64,000 nucleotides of DNA from Sinorhizobium numidicum (GTDB lineage Bacteria; Pseudomonadota; Alphaproteobacteria; Rhizobiales; Rhizobiaceae), in contig NZ_CP120367.1 in the NCBI RefSeq assembly GCF_029892045.1, positions 186,001 to 250,000 of the forward strand, read 5' to 3'. Positions 54,222 to 63,146 of this stretch are shown piece after piece. Below the pieces are notes generated by a model. The model saw nothing but the letters and a program-made list of their open reading frames with translations. It made no database searches and had not been told where the DNA came from. The translations under genes were made by a program, and so were the position numbers. Within the stretch, counting starts at the first letter, position 1. Every line of letters begins with the position of its first letter.

Positions 54222-54716
54222 TCATTCCGATCGCCCAAGCGACTCCCGAAACTTCAGACCGATTTTCGTGCGAGCGGGAGGTGCCGGCTCTGGCTCTGAT
54301 GTCGCCCGTCTCTTGCCCAAGCCGGACGCGCGTGCGAGCTGCGAGCGTTGTTGAGCATAGTTTGGAGCAATCATCGGGTAGTCAGCGGGAAGACCCCACT
54401 TCTCACGATATTGCTCCGGTGTGAGACCATACTTCGCAATCAGGTGCCGCCTCAGGGATTTGAACTTCTTGCCATCCTCCAGGCAAATGATGAAATCGGC
54501 CGTTACGGACTTCCTAACCGGGACGGCAGGGCGCTGTTCTTCGACGGCGGGTTCGGCCTTGTCTGGCTGAGATGTGCCGTTCAGTGAAGCATAGGTCTGC
54601 TGGATAAGTTTGGACAGATCGCCGGCAGGAACGACATTGCGGCTCAGATAGGCGGCGACGATCCGGCTGGTGAGCTCGAGCCTCCGCTCCTCTTTGTCCG
54701 AACGCGATATACTCAA
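54222..54716 (-). CDS. MucR/Ros-family transcriptional regulator
   Basis: 164 residues. N-terminal ELTSRIVAAYLSRNVVPAGDLSKLIQQTYASL and the MucR core DFIICLEDGKKFKSLRRHLIAKYGLTPEQYREKWGLPADYPMIAPNYA are diagnostic. The zinc-finger region has one Cys (ICLEDG) and lacks the second Cys and some His seen in Ros, as is common in rhizobial variants. MucR/Ros proteins control exopolysaccharide, motility and cell cycle. It lies upstream of the polysaccharide block, but a direct link is only suggestive. Confidence 0.92.
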   Translation of the reverse strand: MSISRSDKEERRLELTSRIVAAYLSRNVVPAGDLSKLIQQTYASLNGTSQPDKAEPAVEEQRPAVPVRKSVTADFIICLEDGKKFKSLRRHLIAKYGLTPEQYREKWGLPADYPMIAPNYAQQRSQLARASGLGKRRATSEPEPAPPARTKIGLKFRESLGRSE

Positions 54717-55134
54717 CGTTCTACTCCTATGGTCTTTCCCGTCACTTAGATCCGCCTGGGCAATTTGCAGGTATTTCGATCGGAAGGAAGGCGGTCAGTG
54801 AGGCGGGTTGCCTTTATCGACAGATTTTCCGGTCATTTGTTCTGATGTTTTGATCTCCCAGCTTCATTCTCGGTGCCAGAGTCTCATTGGATTTCTATCG
54901 TGATGCCTTCTTCGCACTCGACTAACATCCCAGGGCCGAGGAATACTGAACACCAATGGCAGCACAGCTTGAGATGTTTGCGTCGCCACATGGGGCAGAC
55001 GCCACCGCGCTCGCGTTTGCTCGGTGCTGAGAGGACAACGAACGGGGACGATCTGTTTTGGATCAGCGGAAAGGTTGAGACGTTTGACCAAATGCATCTC
55101 TGATGGAAGTGCAGCCGGAAGTATGACGGAAGCG
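54717..55134. other. Intergenic region upstream of the MucR gene
   Basis: 418 bp with no supported gene. It probably contains the MucR-family gene promoter; no specific site was identified. Confidence 0.45.
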
Positions 55135-55311
55135 CTAGCTCTTTTGCGAGCTCTGCGTGGGTGCGGCCGAATCCGGCCCCGTCGTGCTGTCGGAACGCCG
55201 ATCATTCGCCCTGACGGCTTCGATCTCCAGGTGGCGTTCCGCGTGACGCATGTGCTGCCACTCCCTTTCGAAGCGCAGAAACACATCCGTCGCGATAAAT
55301 TTCGGCTGCAT
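55135..55311 (-). CDS. 58-residue small hypothetical protein
   Basis: An ATG at 55311 with GAGGAGG at ideal spacing opens 58 codons: MQPKFIATDVFLRFEREWQH, then MRHAERHLEIEAVRANDRRS and a polar Ser/Thr-rich tail. The first 38 residues look like a charged amphipathic helix. The ribosome site and compact frame support a real gene; no family recognised. Confidence 0.5.
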   Translation of the reverse strand: MQPKFIATDVFLRFEREWQHMRHAERHLEIEAVRANDRRSDSTTGPDSAAPTQSSQKS

Positions 55312-55705
55312 CTGACCCTCCTCGCGGCTGCGTCAGGAACACGGGAGAGGCAATCTTAGTTCCCGCGCGATCTCTTGAATGGCTGTCGATGAAAAGGCTT
55401 TCGGGTGAGCAGGCTGGCGCTTGGACTGCCTCCGGTGTTCTTGCGGCGGTTCGCCCCTTGACGCCAATAGGTGAACCCGCGCGGCTGCTGATCGATAATG
55501 CGGCGGGGGTCCACCTATCGCCCCTGGAGCTGGTGAGGCCGCCGTTGCAGATGCGGCAATTCCGGCGGCCTCTAGGCTTGCGCCTCACGCAGGATTTCAC
55601 TCCTGGCGGGGCCACTCGTCAAGGTTTAGCACTTACTCAATTCGAGTTAGAAGTTTAGATCGGAAGGTTGTGCGTTCTGGGAGATCACTCTGCGACTTGC
55701 GCAGC
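55312..55705. other. Intergenic region, no supported gene
   Basis: 394 bp. A plus-strand frame at 55389-55658 is open but has an unnatural composition and no ribosome site. Confidence 0.4.
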
Positions 55706-55831
55706 CTAAATAGCCTGCATCGTCAACGAGGCCGCACCGGCAATCAGCCCGATCGCCAGGACAATGGCGACGCCATATCTCATCATCTTCACGCGGCGCG
55801 TCCGTTCGCCGCTCCAATCGTAGCCCATCAT
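55706..55831 (-). CDS. 41-residue small membrane protein
   Basis: Paired ATGs at 55831 and 55828 follow CGGAG. The peptide MMGYDWSGERTRRVKMMRYG, then VAIVLAIGLIAGAASLTMQAI has a basic N-terminus and one transmembrane helix (positive-inside). Good start context and a clear stop; function unknown. Confidence 0.5.
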   Translation of the reverse strand: MMGYDWSGERTRRVKMMRYGVAIVLAIGLIAGAASLTMQAI

Positions 55832-56213
55832 GCGCTCCGAGGGTTCTTGCACTTCAAGCGCATGGACGTTGAATGCTTTTCGTTAACAAAGAGAAAATTT
55901 CCCGCCCATGCACAAATCTTCAGCCGTTGGCGGAAAGTCCCGACTGCTCGACTCAAACGACATCTCGTGTTCCTTTTGCTCGTCGTTACCCAATGATTGT
56001 ACTTACCAACGGCATTTAAATAAATTTTTCTATAAATCTTATATAAGTATATTTCACGAGGTAGTTTACTATCGTGAGCTGAACGGCGTCTTTTTTCTGG
56101 TGTTCAACTGACTAATTTACCATTTTTACAAAAAACCTTTGGCGCTTAACTTCCTGTCGTTGGCATTCAGTCTATACTCTGAATGTGATTGCGGGGCGTG
56201 AGAACGATTTGGC
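55832..56213. other. AT-rich leader region of the asparagine-synthase operon
   Basis: 382 bp, markedly AT-rich from about 55870 to 56160 against the GC-rich genes around. No gene. It contains the inverted repeat at 56164-56185 and probably the operon promoter with a long leader or upstream AT element. Confidence 0.55.
56164..56185. promoter_or_regulatory. Inverted repeat CATTCAG-N8-CTGAATG
   Basis: Perfect 7-bp arms with an 8-bp spacer (TCTATACT) ending 28 bp before the asparagine-synthase ATG. The spacer contains TATACT, a possible -10 element, so binding here would occlude the promoter. A candidate operator for the polysaccharide operon. Confidence 0.5.
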
Positions 56214-58151
56214 ATGTGCGGTTTTGGTGGTTACTTTGGTTCAAATCGGGACGGAAGACCCCTTCTCGAAAAAATGACGGCCGCGATAGCTCATCGCGGG
56301 CCTGACGAGCAGGGGCTCTTCACCGCGCCCCTTATCGGACTCGGCCACGTGAGACTATCGATCGTCGGGCTCGGCGATGGCCAGCAGCCCATGTCCGATG
56401 CGAGCGGTGAGCTGACAATCGCCTTCAACGGCGAGATCTTCAACTATGTCGAGTTGCGCGAGCAGCTTCGCGCCAAGGGCCGCCGTTTCAGGACCTTGAG
56501 CGACACGGAGGTCATCCTGCACCTTTATGACACGATGGGCGAGGACTGCGTCTCCATGCTCAACGGTGACTTTGCCTTTGCGATTTGGGATGCCCGACGC
56601 CGGCGTCTGATGTTGGCGCGAGACCGCATGGGCGTACGGCCGCTGTTCTATACGCAGCATGGCGGAACACTCTATTTCGCCTCCGAGGTCAAAGCGCTCC
56701 TCCAAGTTCCCGGCGTTTCCGCCGAAATCGACCCGATCGCGCTTGATCAGATTTTCACACTCTGGGCGCCGATTGCACCCCGCACGCCCTTCCGGAACAT
56801 TCATGAGCTTGAGCCCGCCCATTTGATGATTGCCGACGAGAGCGGGATCGTCGCGAGGCCTTATTGGAACCTTCAGTACCCGGATCGGGATTCGCCGCCC
56901 CGCTACACGGATGAAAGGGGCGCAGCCGAGGAATTGCGTGCGCTCTTGACGGATGCAACCCGTATCCGCATGCGAGCCGATGTGCCTGTCGGGGCGTATC
57001 TCTCGGGTGGGCTGGATTCCTCGATCGTCTCAGCTTTGGCAGCCGGCATGACGCCGCAAGGTCTTCGGACGTTTTCCGTGACCTTCGACAGTGCGGAACA
57101 TGATGAAAGCGCCTTCCAGCAGGAGATGGCCGCAGCGCTCGGCACGCATCATAGTGCCGTTGCCTGCGGCGCCGGCGACATCGCAAGGGCCTTCCCCGAA
57201 GTCATACGATTTACCGAAAGGCCGATTCTCAGAACGGCGCCCGCTCCACTATACCAATTGTCGGGCCTGGTGCGTGAGGCGGGGCTTAAGGTGGTGCTGA
57301 CGGGCGAGGGCGCGGACGAAGTCTTCGCCGGGTACGACATCTTCAAGGAATCGCGCGTGCGCCGCTTCTGCGGCCGTCAGCCGGGCTCGCGCATGAGGCC
57401 GCATCTCTTCCGCAAACTCTACCCCTACTTGCCGAGTCTTAAACAGCAGTCGGCTGAGTATCTGGCGGCGTTTTTCGGCGCGGGTAACGATGCCCTTGAC
57501 GATCCGCTCTTTTCCCACAGGCCGCGTCTCAAAGGCACGGCCGCGGCGAAAATGTTCTTCTCTGGCGATCTGCGCGCTGAACTCAAGGACTATGACGCAA
57601 CCGCCGAGCTTGTCAGCCGTCTTCCGCAGGATTTCGATCGCTGGCATCCCTTGCATCAGGCGCAATATCTCGAAAGCCGTTTCCTGCTGCCCGGCTATAT
57701 TCTTTCGAGCCAGGGCGACCGAATGGCAATGGCGCACGGCATTGAGGGGCGCTTTCCGTTCCTAGACCATCGTCTGGTGGAATTTGCCGCCAGCCTGCCG
57801 CCGGAAATGAAGCTCAAGGGCCTGGTCGAAAAACACATTCTGCGCGAGGCGACGACAGATCTCCTGCCCCCCAGCATCGGCAAGCGAACCAAGCAGCCCT
57901 ATCGTGCACCCGACAGTCATTCCTTCAGCGGTCCAGGCGAACTCGATTATGTCCTCGCTGCCTTGGGCGAGGAAAGCATCGATGCCGGCGGCCTTTTCAG
58001 CGCGAAGGCGGTCGCCAAGCTTTACGAAAAGTGCCGGTCGCGCCCCGCTTCAGGCTTTCGCGACAACGCGGCTTTCGTCGGCATCCTGTCGACGCAGCTT
58101 TGGCTGCAAACATTCACCAGCGCCAGCATCCGAGAAGCGGAAGCAGCCTGA
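56214..58151 (+). CDS. asnB: Glutamine-hydrolysing asparagine-synthase-like amidotransferase
   Basis: 645 residues. N-terminal class II glutaminase with nucleophile Cys2 (MCGFGGYFG), AHRGPDEQG and FNGEIFNYVELREQL. C-terminal synthase domain with the P-loop PVGAYLSGGLDSSIVSAL and GEGADEVFAGYDIF. Such AsnB paralogues are common in surface-polysaccharide and exosortase-associated loci, where they amidate sugar acids or other carboxylates rather than make asparagine. It leads an operon with an ACP, an acyl ligase and a NAD-synthase-like enzyme, which supports a modification role. Weak ribosome site (GAGAACG). Confidence 0.9.
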   Translation: MCGFGGYFGSNRDGRPLLEKMTAAIAHRGPDEQGLFTAPLIGLGHVRLSIVGLGDGQQPMSDASGELTIAFNGEIFNYVELREQLRAKGRRFRTLSDTEVILHLYDTMGEDCVSMLNGDFAFAIWDARRRRLMLARDRMGVRPLFYTQHGGTLYFASEVKALLQVPGVSAEIDPIALDQIFTLWAPIAPRTPFRNIHELEPAHLMIADESGIVARPYWNLQYPDRDSPPRYTDERGAAEELRALLTDATRIRMRADVPVGAYLSGGLDSSIVSALAAGMTPQGLRTFSVTFDSAEHDESAFQQEMAAALGTHHSAVACGAGDIARAFPEVIRFTERPILRTAPAPLYQLSGLVREAGLKVVLTGEGADEVFAGYDIFKESRVRRFCGRQPGSRMRPHLFRKLYPYLPSLKQQSAEYLAAFFGAGNDALDDPLFSHRPRLKGTAAAKMFFSGDLRAELKDYDATAELVSRLPQDFDRWHPLHQAQYLESRFLLPGYILSSQGDRMAMAHGIEGRFPFLDHRLVEFAASLPPEMKLKGLVEKHILREATTDLLPPSIGKRTKQPYRAPDSHSFSGPGELDYVLAALGEESIDAGGLFSAKAVAKLYEKCRSRPASGFRDNAAFVGILSTQLWLQTFTSASIREAEAA

Positions 58152-58174
58152 ACGAGACGAAGAAAGGAAAAGAC

Positions 58175-58441
58175 ATGACGGAAACGATCAGGGACAAGGT
58201 CAAGGCCTTCATCACAGAGAATTTTCTCTTCGGCGACACGTCTCACGAACTCGCCGATATGGCATCGCTGATAGAGAACGACATCATCGATTCGACCGGC
58301 GTGCTCGAACTCGTCGCCTTCATTGAGGACAACTTCGGCCTAGCGATGGCCGATTCCGACATCGTTCCTCAGAACCTGGATTCGGTTGCGCGTATTTCGG
58401 CCTTTATCGCGGCAAAGGCCGCAATGCCGGTCACGGCGTAA
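58175..58441 (+). CDS. Acyl carrier protein
   Basis: 88 residues from the ATG at 58175 (AGGAAA upstream). The conserved phosphopantetheine site is Ser in DIIDSTGVLELVAFIEDNFG, within the usual four-helix pattern; the C-terminus is PQNLDSVARISAFIAAKA. The acidic composition is normal. This stand-alone carrier sits between the amidotransferase and an acyl-activating ligase, so it likely receives an acyl group from the ligase for transfer to a polysaccharide or small molecule. Confidence 0.9.
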   Translation: MTETIRDKVKAFITENFLFGDTSHELADMASLIENDIIDSTGVLELVAFIEDNFGLAMADSDIVPQNLDSVARISAFIAAKAAMPVTA

Positions 58442-58470
58442 ACGGGCAACGGGGCGGGGGCACCAGGACC

Positions 58471-60018
58471 ATGCGGTTTGAGCAATTCCTCATCAGGAAC
58501 GCTGCGGCCCAACGGGCAAAGACGGCGTTGGTCACCGACCGGAAACGGTTGTGTTACGACGAACTGGATGATCTTTCGACGCGGCTTGCGGCCGCGCTTG
58601 CTGCAAACGGCGTGAAGCGGAACGATCGGGTTCTGGTCTTCATGGACAATTGTTGGGAAGCGGCGGTCTCGATCTTCGCAATTCTCAAGGCCGGCGCGAC
58701 TTTCAGCCCGATCAACGCCTCCACCAAGGCCGACAAGCTCGCCTATATTGTCTCCGACTGCGAGGCGAGGGCGCTCCTGACGCAGGCCAAACTGATGCCC
58801 ATCGTCACCGAGGCGCGGGCTCTATCTTCAGGAGAACCGCTTTTCGTCGCCTCGACTGCGTCCGCAAACGGCAGCGTGCCTGGCGGCGCGGCTTCTTTCG
58901 ATGAATGCCTCGCGGTTGAACCCTCTCCGGTGCGCCATGGCGGCATCGATGTCGATCTCGCCATGCTGATCTATACGTCCGGTTCGACGGGTCGCCCAAA
59001 GGGGGTAATGATGACCCACCGCAACATCGACGCGGCGGCGGAGTCGATCACCACCTATCTTTGCAACACATCGGACGACATCATTCTCAACGTGCTGCCG
59101 CTCGCCTTCGACTACGGCCTTTATCAGCTGCTGATGGCGATTCGGCTCGGTGCGACGCTCGTTCTCGAAAAATCCTTCGCATTTCCCCATGCGATCTTCG
59201 AACGGATCCGCGCTGAAGGCGTGACCGGCTTTCCGCTGGTGCCTACCATGGCAGCCATGATTTTGCAGATGCGCGATATCGAGCCCGGCTTTCTGCCGAG
59301 CCTACGTTATATCTCCAACACCGCCGCCGCCCTGCCGCCAGCGCATATCGCGCGGCTCCGAGAGCTCTTCCCGTCAGTACGGCTTTATTCGATGTACGGA
59401 CTGACGGAATGCAAGCGCTGCACCTACCTGCCGCCGGACCAACTCGATCGGCGTCCTGGATCGGTCGGGATCGCCATTCCGAACACCGAGGCCTTCGTGG
59501 TCGACGACGAAGGAAACCGGGTGCCGCCCGGCGTACCGGGCGAACTCGTCATCCGCGGCCCGCATGTCATGCAAGGCTATTGGCGCAATGCAGCGGCGAC
59601 CGAGCTTATGCTGCGCCCGGGTCCGAACCCGTGGGAGAAAGTGCTTTATACCGGCGACCTCTTCCGCACCGATGAGGAAGGCTTTCTCTATTTCGTCGGT
59701 CGCAAGGACGACATCATCAAGACGCGCGGGGAGAAGGTGGCGCCAAAGGAGGTCGAGACCGTCCTGCACGCCCACCCCGGAATCGCCGAAGCTGTGGTTA
59801 TCGGCGTTCCCGATCCGGTGCTCGGCCATGCGATCGGCGCGCTCATCGTGCTTTCGGATCCTTCATTGAGCCAGCAGGACATCATTCGCCATTGTGTGCG
59901 CCATCTTGAAGATTTCATGGTGCCGAAGATCGTTGAATTCCGCACCGAGCTTCCGAAAACGGATACAGGCAAAGTCAGCCGCAGGCTCGCGGCGGAAACA
60001 TTGGAGCCCGCAGAATGA
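58471..60018 (+). CDS. AMP-dependent acyl-activating ligase
   Basis: 515 residues of the ANL superfamily. P-loop IYTSGSTGRPKGVMMTHRN, A5-like SMYGLTECKRCTYLPPDQ, GDLFRTDEEGFLYFVGRKDDIIKTRGEKV and the catalytic Lys near the C-terminus in LPKTDTGKVSRR. It adenylates a carboxylic acid, probably loading the adjacent ACP. Close to the acyl ligases associated with polysaccharide/exosortase loci. Its stop overlaps the NadE-like gene start (ATGA). Confidence 0.9.
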   Translation: MRFEQFLIRNAAAQRAKTALVTDRKRLCYDELDDLSTRLAAALAANGVKRNDRVLVFMDNCWEAAVSIFAILKAGATFSPINASTKADKLAYIVSDCEARALLTQAKLMPIVTEARALSSGEPLFVASTASANGSVPGGAASFDECLAVEPSPVRHGGIDVDLAMLIYTSGSTGRPKGVMMTHRNIDAAAESITTYLCNTSDDIILNVLPLAFDYGLYQLLMAIRLGATLVLEKSFAFPHAIFERIRAEGVTGFPLVPTMAAMILQMRDIEPGFLPSLRYISNTAAALPPAHIARLRELFPSVRLYSMYGLTECKRCTYLPPDQLDRRPGSVGIAIPNTEAFVVDDEGNRVPPGVPGELVIRGPHVMQGYWRNAAATELMLRPGPNPWEKVLYTGDLFRTDEEGFLYFVGRKDDIIKTRGEKVAPKEVETVLHAHPGIAEAVVIGVPDPVLGHAIGALIVLSDPSLSQQDIIRHCVRHLEDFMVPKIVEFRTELPKTDTGKVSRRLAAETLEPAE

Positions 60019-61022
60019 ATATTCGCCCGGACCAGCACCCGTCCATCTTCTCTTCCGATAGCCTTCATATCGATAGCGCCGCAGAGACCGACCGTATCGT
60101 TGCGGGCTTGCGCGAGCAATTGCGCGGCATGCGCAAGCGCGGCCTCGTGCTCGGCCTTTCGGGGGGGATCGACTCCAGTGTCTCGGTGGCGCTCGCCGTT
60201 CGCGCCGTCGGAGCCAGGAACGTCTTCTGCCTGTTCATGCCGGAAAACGACTCCGACCCCGAGAGCCTTCGTCTCGGTCGGCTGGTGGCGGAAATCTTCG
60301 GTGTCGATGCGATCGTCGATGACATCGGTCCGACGCTTAAAGCCATGGGTTGTTACGAGCGTCGCGACGCCTTCATTCGTCAACTCGTTCCCGACTACGG
60401 GCCGGGTTGGGCCTCGAAGATCGTCATCGCCAACGCGCTTCAAGGCGACGGCTACAATATCTCCTCGCTGGTGGTTCAAGATCCCGAGGGCCATCAGACA
60501 AAGATGCGCATGCCGCCCACCGTCTACCTCGGCATCGTTGCCGCGACGAACATGAAGCAGCGCATGCGCAAGCAACTGGAATACTATCATGCCGATCGGT
60601 TGAACTTCGCGGTTCTCGGCACGCCGAACAGGCTCGAATATGATCAGGGATTTTTCGTCAAGAACGGTGACGGCGCAGCAGACGTCAAGCCGATCGCCCA
60701 TCTCTACAAATCACAGGTCTATGCGCTCGCCGCTTTTCTTGGCGTACCCGAAGAGATTCGGCGCCGGCCGCCGACCACCGATACCTATTCGCTGGAGCAG
60801 ACGCAGGAGGAGTTCTATTTCTCCCTGCCATACGACCGCATGGATCTCTGCCTCTATGGTCTCAACAAAGGCTTGAGTGCCGAAGAGGTCGGCCGTGCAG
60901 CAAATCTGACGGCGCTTGAGGTCGAGCGTGTCTGGGCCGATATCGCCGCGAAACGAAAGGCCACACGTTATCTGCACCTTGGACCGCAACTCGTGGACGC
61001 GGTCGCAGAAATCGGCGGTTGA
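60015..61022 (+). CDS. NAD synthase-like ATP pyrophosphatase (NadE family)
   Basis: 335 residues. N-type ATP-PPase signature GLVLGLSGGIDSSVSVALAVRAVG, a NadE-like middle (KIVIANALQGDGYNISSLVV; KQRMRKQLEYYHADRLNFAVLGTPNRLEYDQGFFVKNGDG) and ADVKPIAHLYKSQVYALA. No glutaminase domain, so it would use ammonia. As the fourth gene of the asnB/ACP/ligase operon it is probably a specialised paralogue that makes an amide or activates a carboxylate in the same pathway, rather than the housekeeping NadE. Key P-loop residues are intact. Confidence 0.88.
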   Translation: MNIRPDQHPSIFSSDSLHIDSAAETDRIVAGLREQLRGMRKRGLVLGLSGGIDSSVSVALAVRAVGARNVFCLFMPENDSDPESLRLGRLVAEIFGVDAIVDDIGPTLKAMGCYERRDAFIRQLVPDYGPGWASKIVIANALQGDGYNISSLVVQDPEGHQTKMRMPPTVYLGIVAATNMKQRMRKQLEYYHADRLNFAVLGTPNRLEYDQGFFVKNGDGAADVKPIAHLYKSQVYALAAFLGVPEEIRRRPPTTDTYSLEQTQEEFYFSLPYDRMDLCLYGLNKGLSAEEVGRAANLTALEVERVWADIAAKRKATRYLHLGPQLVDAVAEIGG

Positions 61023-61074
61023 TCGGACCTACTGTCTAGCATTCCCGTGCGGCTGAGTGAAACGCAAACGCCTC

Positions 61075-62190
61075 TTAGTCGAAGCGGCCGCCGATCAGAC
61101 GGCTCCAATGTTCTCCCGCCAATCCATTCATGAAGCCTTGCGAATTGCGGAAGGCTTCGACGAGCTCCTCGTCGCGCGAGTGAACGACGGTCGAGGCCGC
61201 ATGAAAGAAAGCAATGCGACGACCCATCATCGCTTCGAGCAGAGCAGGCTGGGTTCTGCCGCGCAATGCTGCCGCCCCTCGTGCGGCGGCATGTTCGATA
61301 AGACAATCGATCACCGGACCGGCCTGTCCGGGCCGGGCGACGATCTGAAGGACGCGCGCGATGCCGCCGGGTTTCGCGTGATAGAAAAACGCTCCAATCG
61401 GCGCGCCGCCGCGCGTCGTCACCGCAGCAAAGACCGGTTCGCCGTATTCCGGTTTATCGGCTGCATCGGCCAGGACATGGTCGAGTTGGCCCTCCGCCCA
61501 GTCCGGTTGCAGGGCAAATTGCGCCGTCAGCGGCCCGAAAAGAGCGGCAAATGCATGGCGGTCGATATCGCGCACTTGCAGCGCGGCGTAAGCAGAGCGG
61601 TTTTCCGGCACGCCCGACCAACGCAATTCGCCGGGACCCATCTTCGTCAGATATCGCCGATCGAAGGTGCGCGCCAAAGGGCTGAGTGCGCGGGTCAGGC
61701 GAAGCCGGCTCGCGACGAGGTCGAGTGCGAAGGCTGCAGGCCGGATAATGCGCACCCAGTCGAGACTGTATTGCGGCAGCGCGACGCCGCGCAGCTTCGT
61801 CCACATCTGTGCGGATACTTCGCTCGCCGTTTCGCTGAAGGAGAGGTCCTGCGGGCCCGCGAGGAAAGCTTTGAGGAGTCTCGCGCCGGCCAGCGGGTCG
61901 CTCTCGCGGCCCTCAACCATGAGAGATCCGCAAATCGCAGCACGAAGCCGCCTGCCCTTGTAAGTCATTGGCAATGCATTCACGCCGACGAAACCGGAGA
62001 TGCGACCATCGCCGTTGACGTGAACGACAGGGGCGATTTCCCGGTCGCAGCCTGGCGCTTCCAGATACAGTCGGCGAAGATAGTCGACGAGAGCAATGGG
62101 CGGCTCTGCGTTGCTGTTGCGGAATATTTTCTGGAACAGCCCGGCAACGGCCGGAATGTCTCCCGCCGTAAGCGGACGGATGTCGCTCAT
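61075..62190 (-). CDS. GNAT-family acyltransferase-like protein
   Basis: 371 residues. An N-terminal GNAT-like start (MSDIRPLTAGDIPAVAGLFQKIF) leads into HVNGDGRISGFVGVNALPMTYKGRRLRAAICGSLMVEGRESDP, the beta4/acyl-CoA-binding region; a second GNAT-like half follows (FAAVTTRGGAPIGAFFYHAKPGGIARVLQIVARPGQ). Similar double-GNAT or FemAB-like proteins occur in polysaccharide loci. It overlaps the upstream methyltransferase by 4 bp and converges on the asnB operon. Confidence 0.75.
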   Translation of the reverse strand: MSDIRPLTAGDIPAVAGLFQKIFRNSNAEPPIALVDYLRRLYLEAPGCDREIAPVVHVNGDGRISGFVGVNALPMTYKGRRLRAAICGSLMVEGRESDPLAGARLLKAFLAGPQDLSFSETASEVSAQMWTKLRGVALPQYSLDWVRIIRPAAFALDLVASRLRLTRALSPLARTFDRRYLTKMGPGELRWSGVPENRSAYAALQVRDIDRHAFAALFGPLTAQFALQPDWAEGQLDHVLADAADKPEYGEPVFAAVTTRGGAPIGAFFYHAKPGGIARVLQIVARPGQAGPVIDCLIEHAAARGAAALRGRTQPALLEAMMGRRIAFFHAASTVVHSRDEELVEAFRNSQGFMNGLAGEHWSRLIGGRFD

Positions 62191-62933
62191 CGGTTGCGCC
62201 TCTCGCCCTCGCTTCCGTCTGTCGCCGGCGCTTCGCCACCGAGTTTTCGTACCAGGGCGACGCGCGGTTCGCCGGCAGCGTCATGAGCAAAAGCCACGGT
62301 CTCGTAGGCCTTCGTTCGGGCGAGAAGGGCTGCCGCCTGACGGTCCTGTCCCTCTCCGAATTCGAAGAGGAGCCAGCCACCCGGCTTCAGGAACGTAACG
62401 GCCTCGCGGATCAACCGCTGGTGGATCGAGATGCCGTAAGGACCGCCGTCGAAGGCTGCGCGCGGTTCGCTCTTCAGAAGATGGGCGCTGTCGCTTTCAA
62501 GGCGGGACGTCGAGATATACGGCGGATTGCAGACGATCACGTCGGCCGAACCCACGAAATTTTCGCCTTCGAGGGCCGCAAATAGGTCGCCCTGCCGGAT
62601 GAAGACACGCTCGCCAAGACCGAGACGCTCAATGTTTCTGCGGGCAAGAGCCACCGTACTATCAGTCAGGTCCGCGCCCCAGACCCGCGCTAGCGGAATT
62701 TCGGTGGCGATCGCCAGAGCGAGGTTGCCGGAGCCACAGCACATGTCGATTACTGTCGCTTGTCCGATGTGATCGCGAAGGATCGCGACCGCGCTTCGCC
62801 CGAGGAGTTCGGTTTCTTGCCGCGGCACAAGCACGTCGGGCGCCAGCTCAAGCTCAACACCCATGAACCGATGAAGCCGGGGCGAGTGGTCGTCAGCCGG
62901 GCTGCCGTTAAAATGATTATCGTCCTGCAGCAC
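62187..62933 (-). CDS. HemK/PrmC-like class I methyltransferase
   Basis: 248 residues from a GTG at 62933 with GGAG upstream. SAM motif I VIDMCCGSGNLALAIA and the N-methyltransferase motif VIVCNPPYISTSRLES define the HemK/PrmC group; PRQETELL precedes them as in PrmC. The housekeeping PrmC usually pairs with prfA, which is absent; here it pairs with a GNAT gene in a polysaccharide block, so a small-molecule or sugar amide methylation role is possible. Confidence 0.85.
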   Translation of the reverse strand: MLQDDNHFNGSPADDHSPRLHRFMGVELELAPDVLVPRQETELLGRSAVAILRDHIGQATVIDMCCGSGNLALAIATEIPLARVWGADLTDSTVALARRNIERLGLGERVFIRQGDLFAALEGENFVGSADVIVCNPPYISTSRLESDSAHLLKSEPRAAFDGGPYGISIHQRLIREAVTFLKPGGWLLFEFGEGQDRQAAALLARTKAYETVAFAHDAAGEPRVALVRKLGGEAPATDGSEGERRNR

Positions 62934-63146
62934 GAACGCTCCTTAGATTGTCGGATAAGGCGGTGATCGGTGCGGATACTAGCGCACCCAGGTAAACGGA
63001 AGCTGAAATGCAATTGAAACGGGCACGTTAACCGCGCAATCATTTCTGCGTGCTAATTTGCGCCGCAATCGGCGGGAGCGGGGCGGCGAAATGACGAGCC
63101 GCCCGATGCCGAGCACCTCTACCGTCGAATTGTCAGGGCAGAGCGG

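Noticed and set aside
54034..54225. 63-codon minus-strand ORF overlapping the MucR stop (ATGA)
   Set aside because: Very Arg-rich with no ribosome site of its own and no family; coupling is possible but support is too thin.
55389..55658. 89-codon plus-strand ORF in the MucR-asnB interval
   Set aside because: No ribosome site, no recognisable domain, and a composition unlike the neighbouring real genes.
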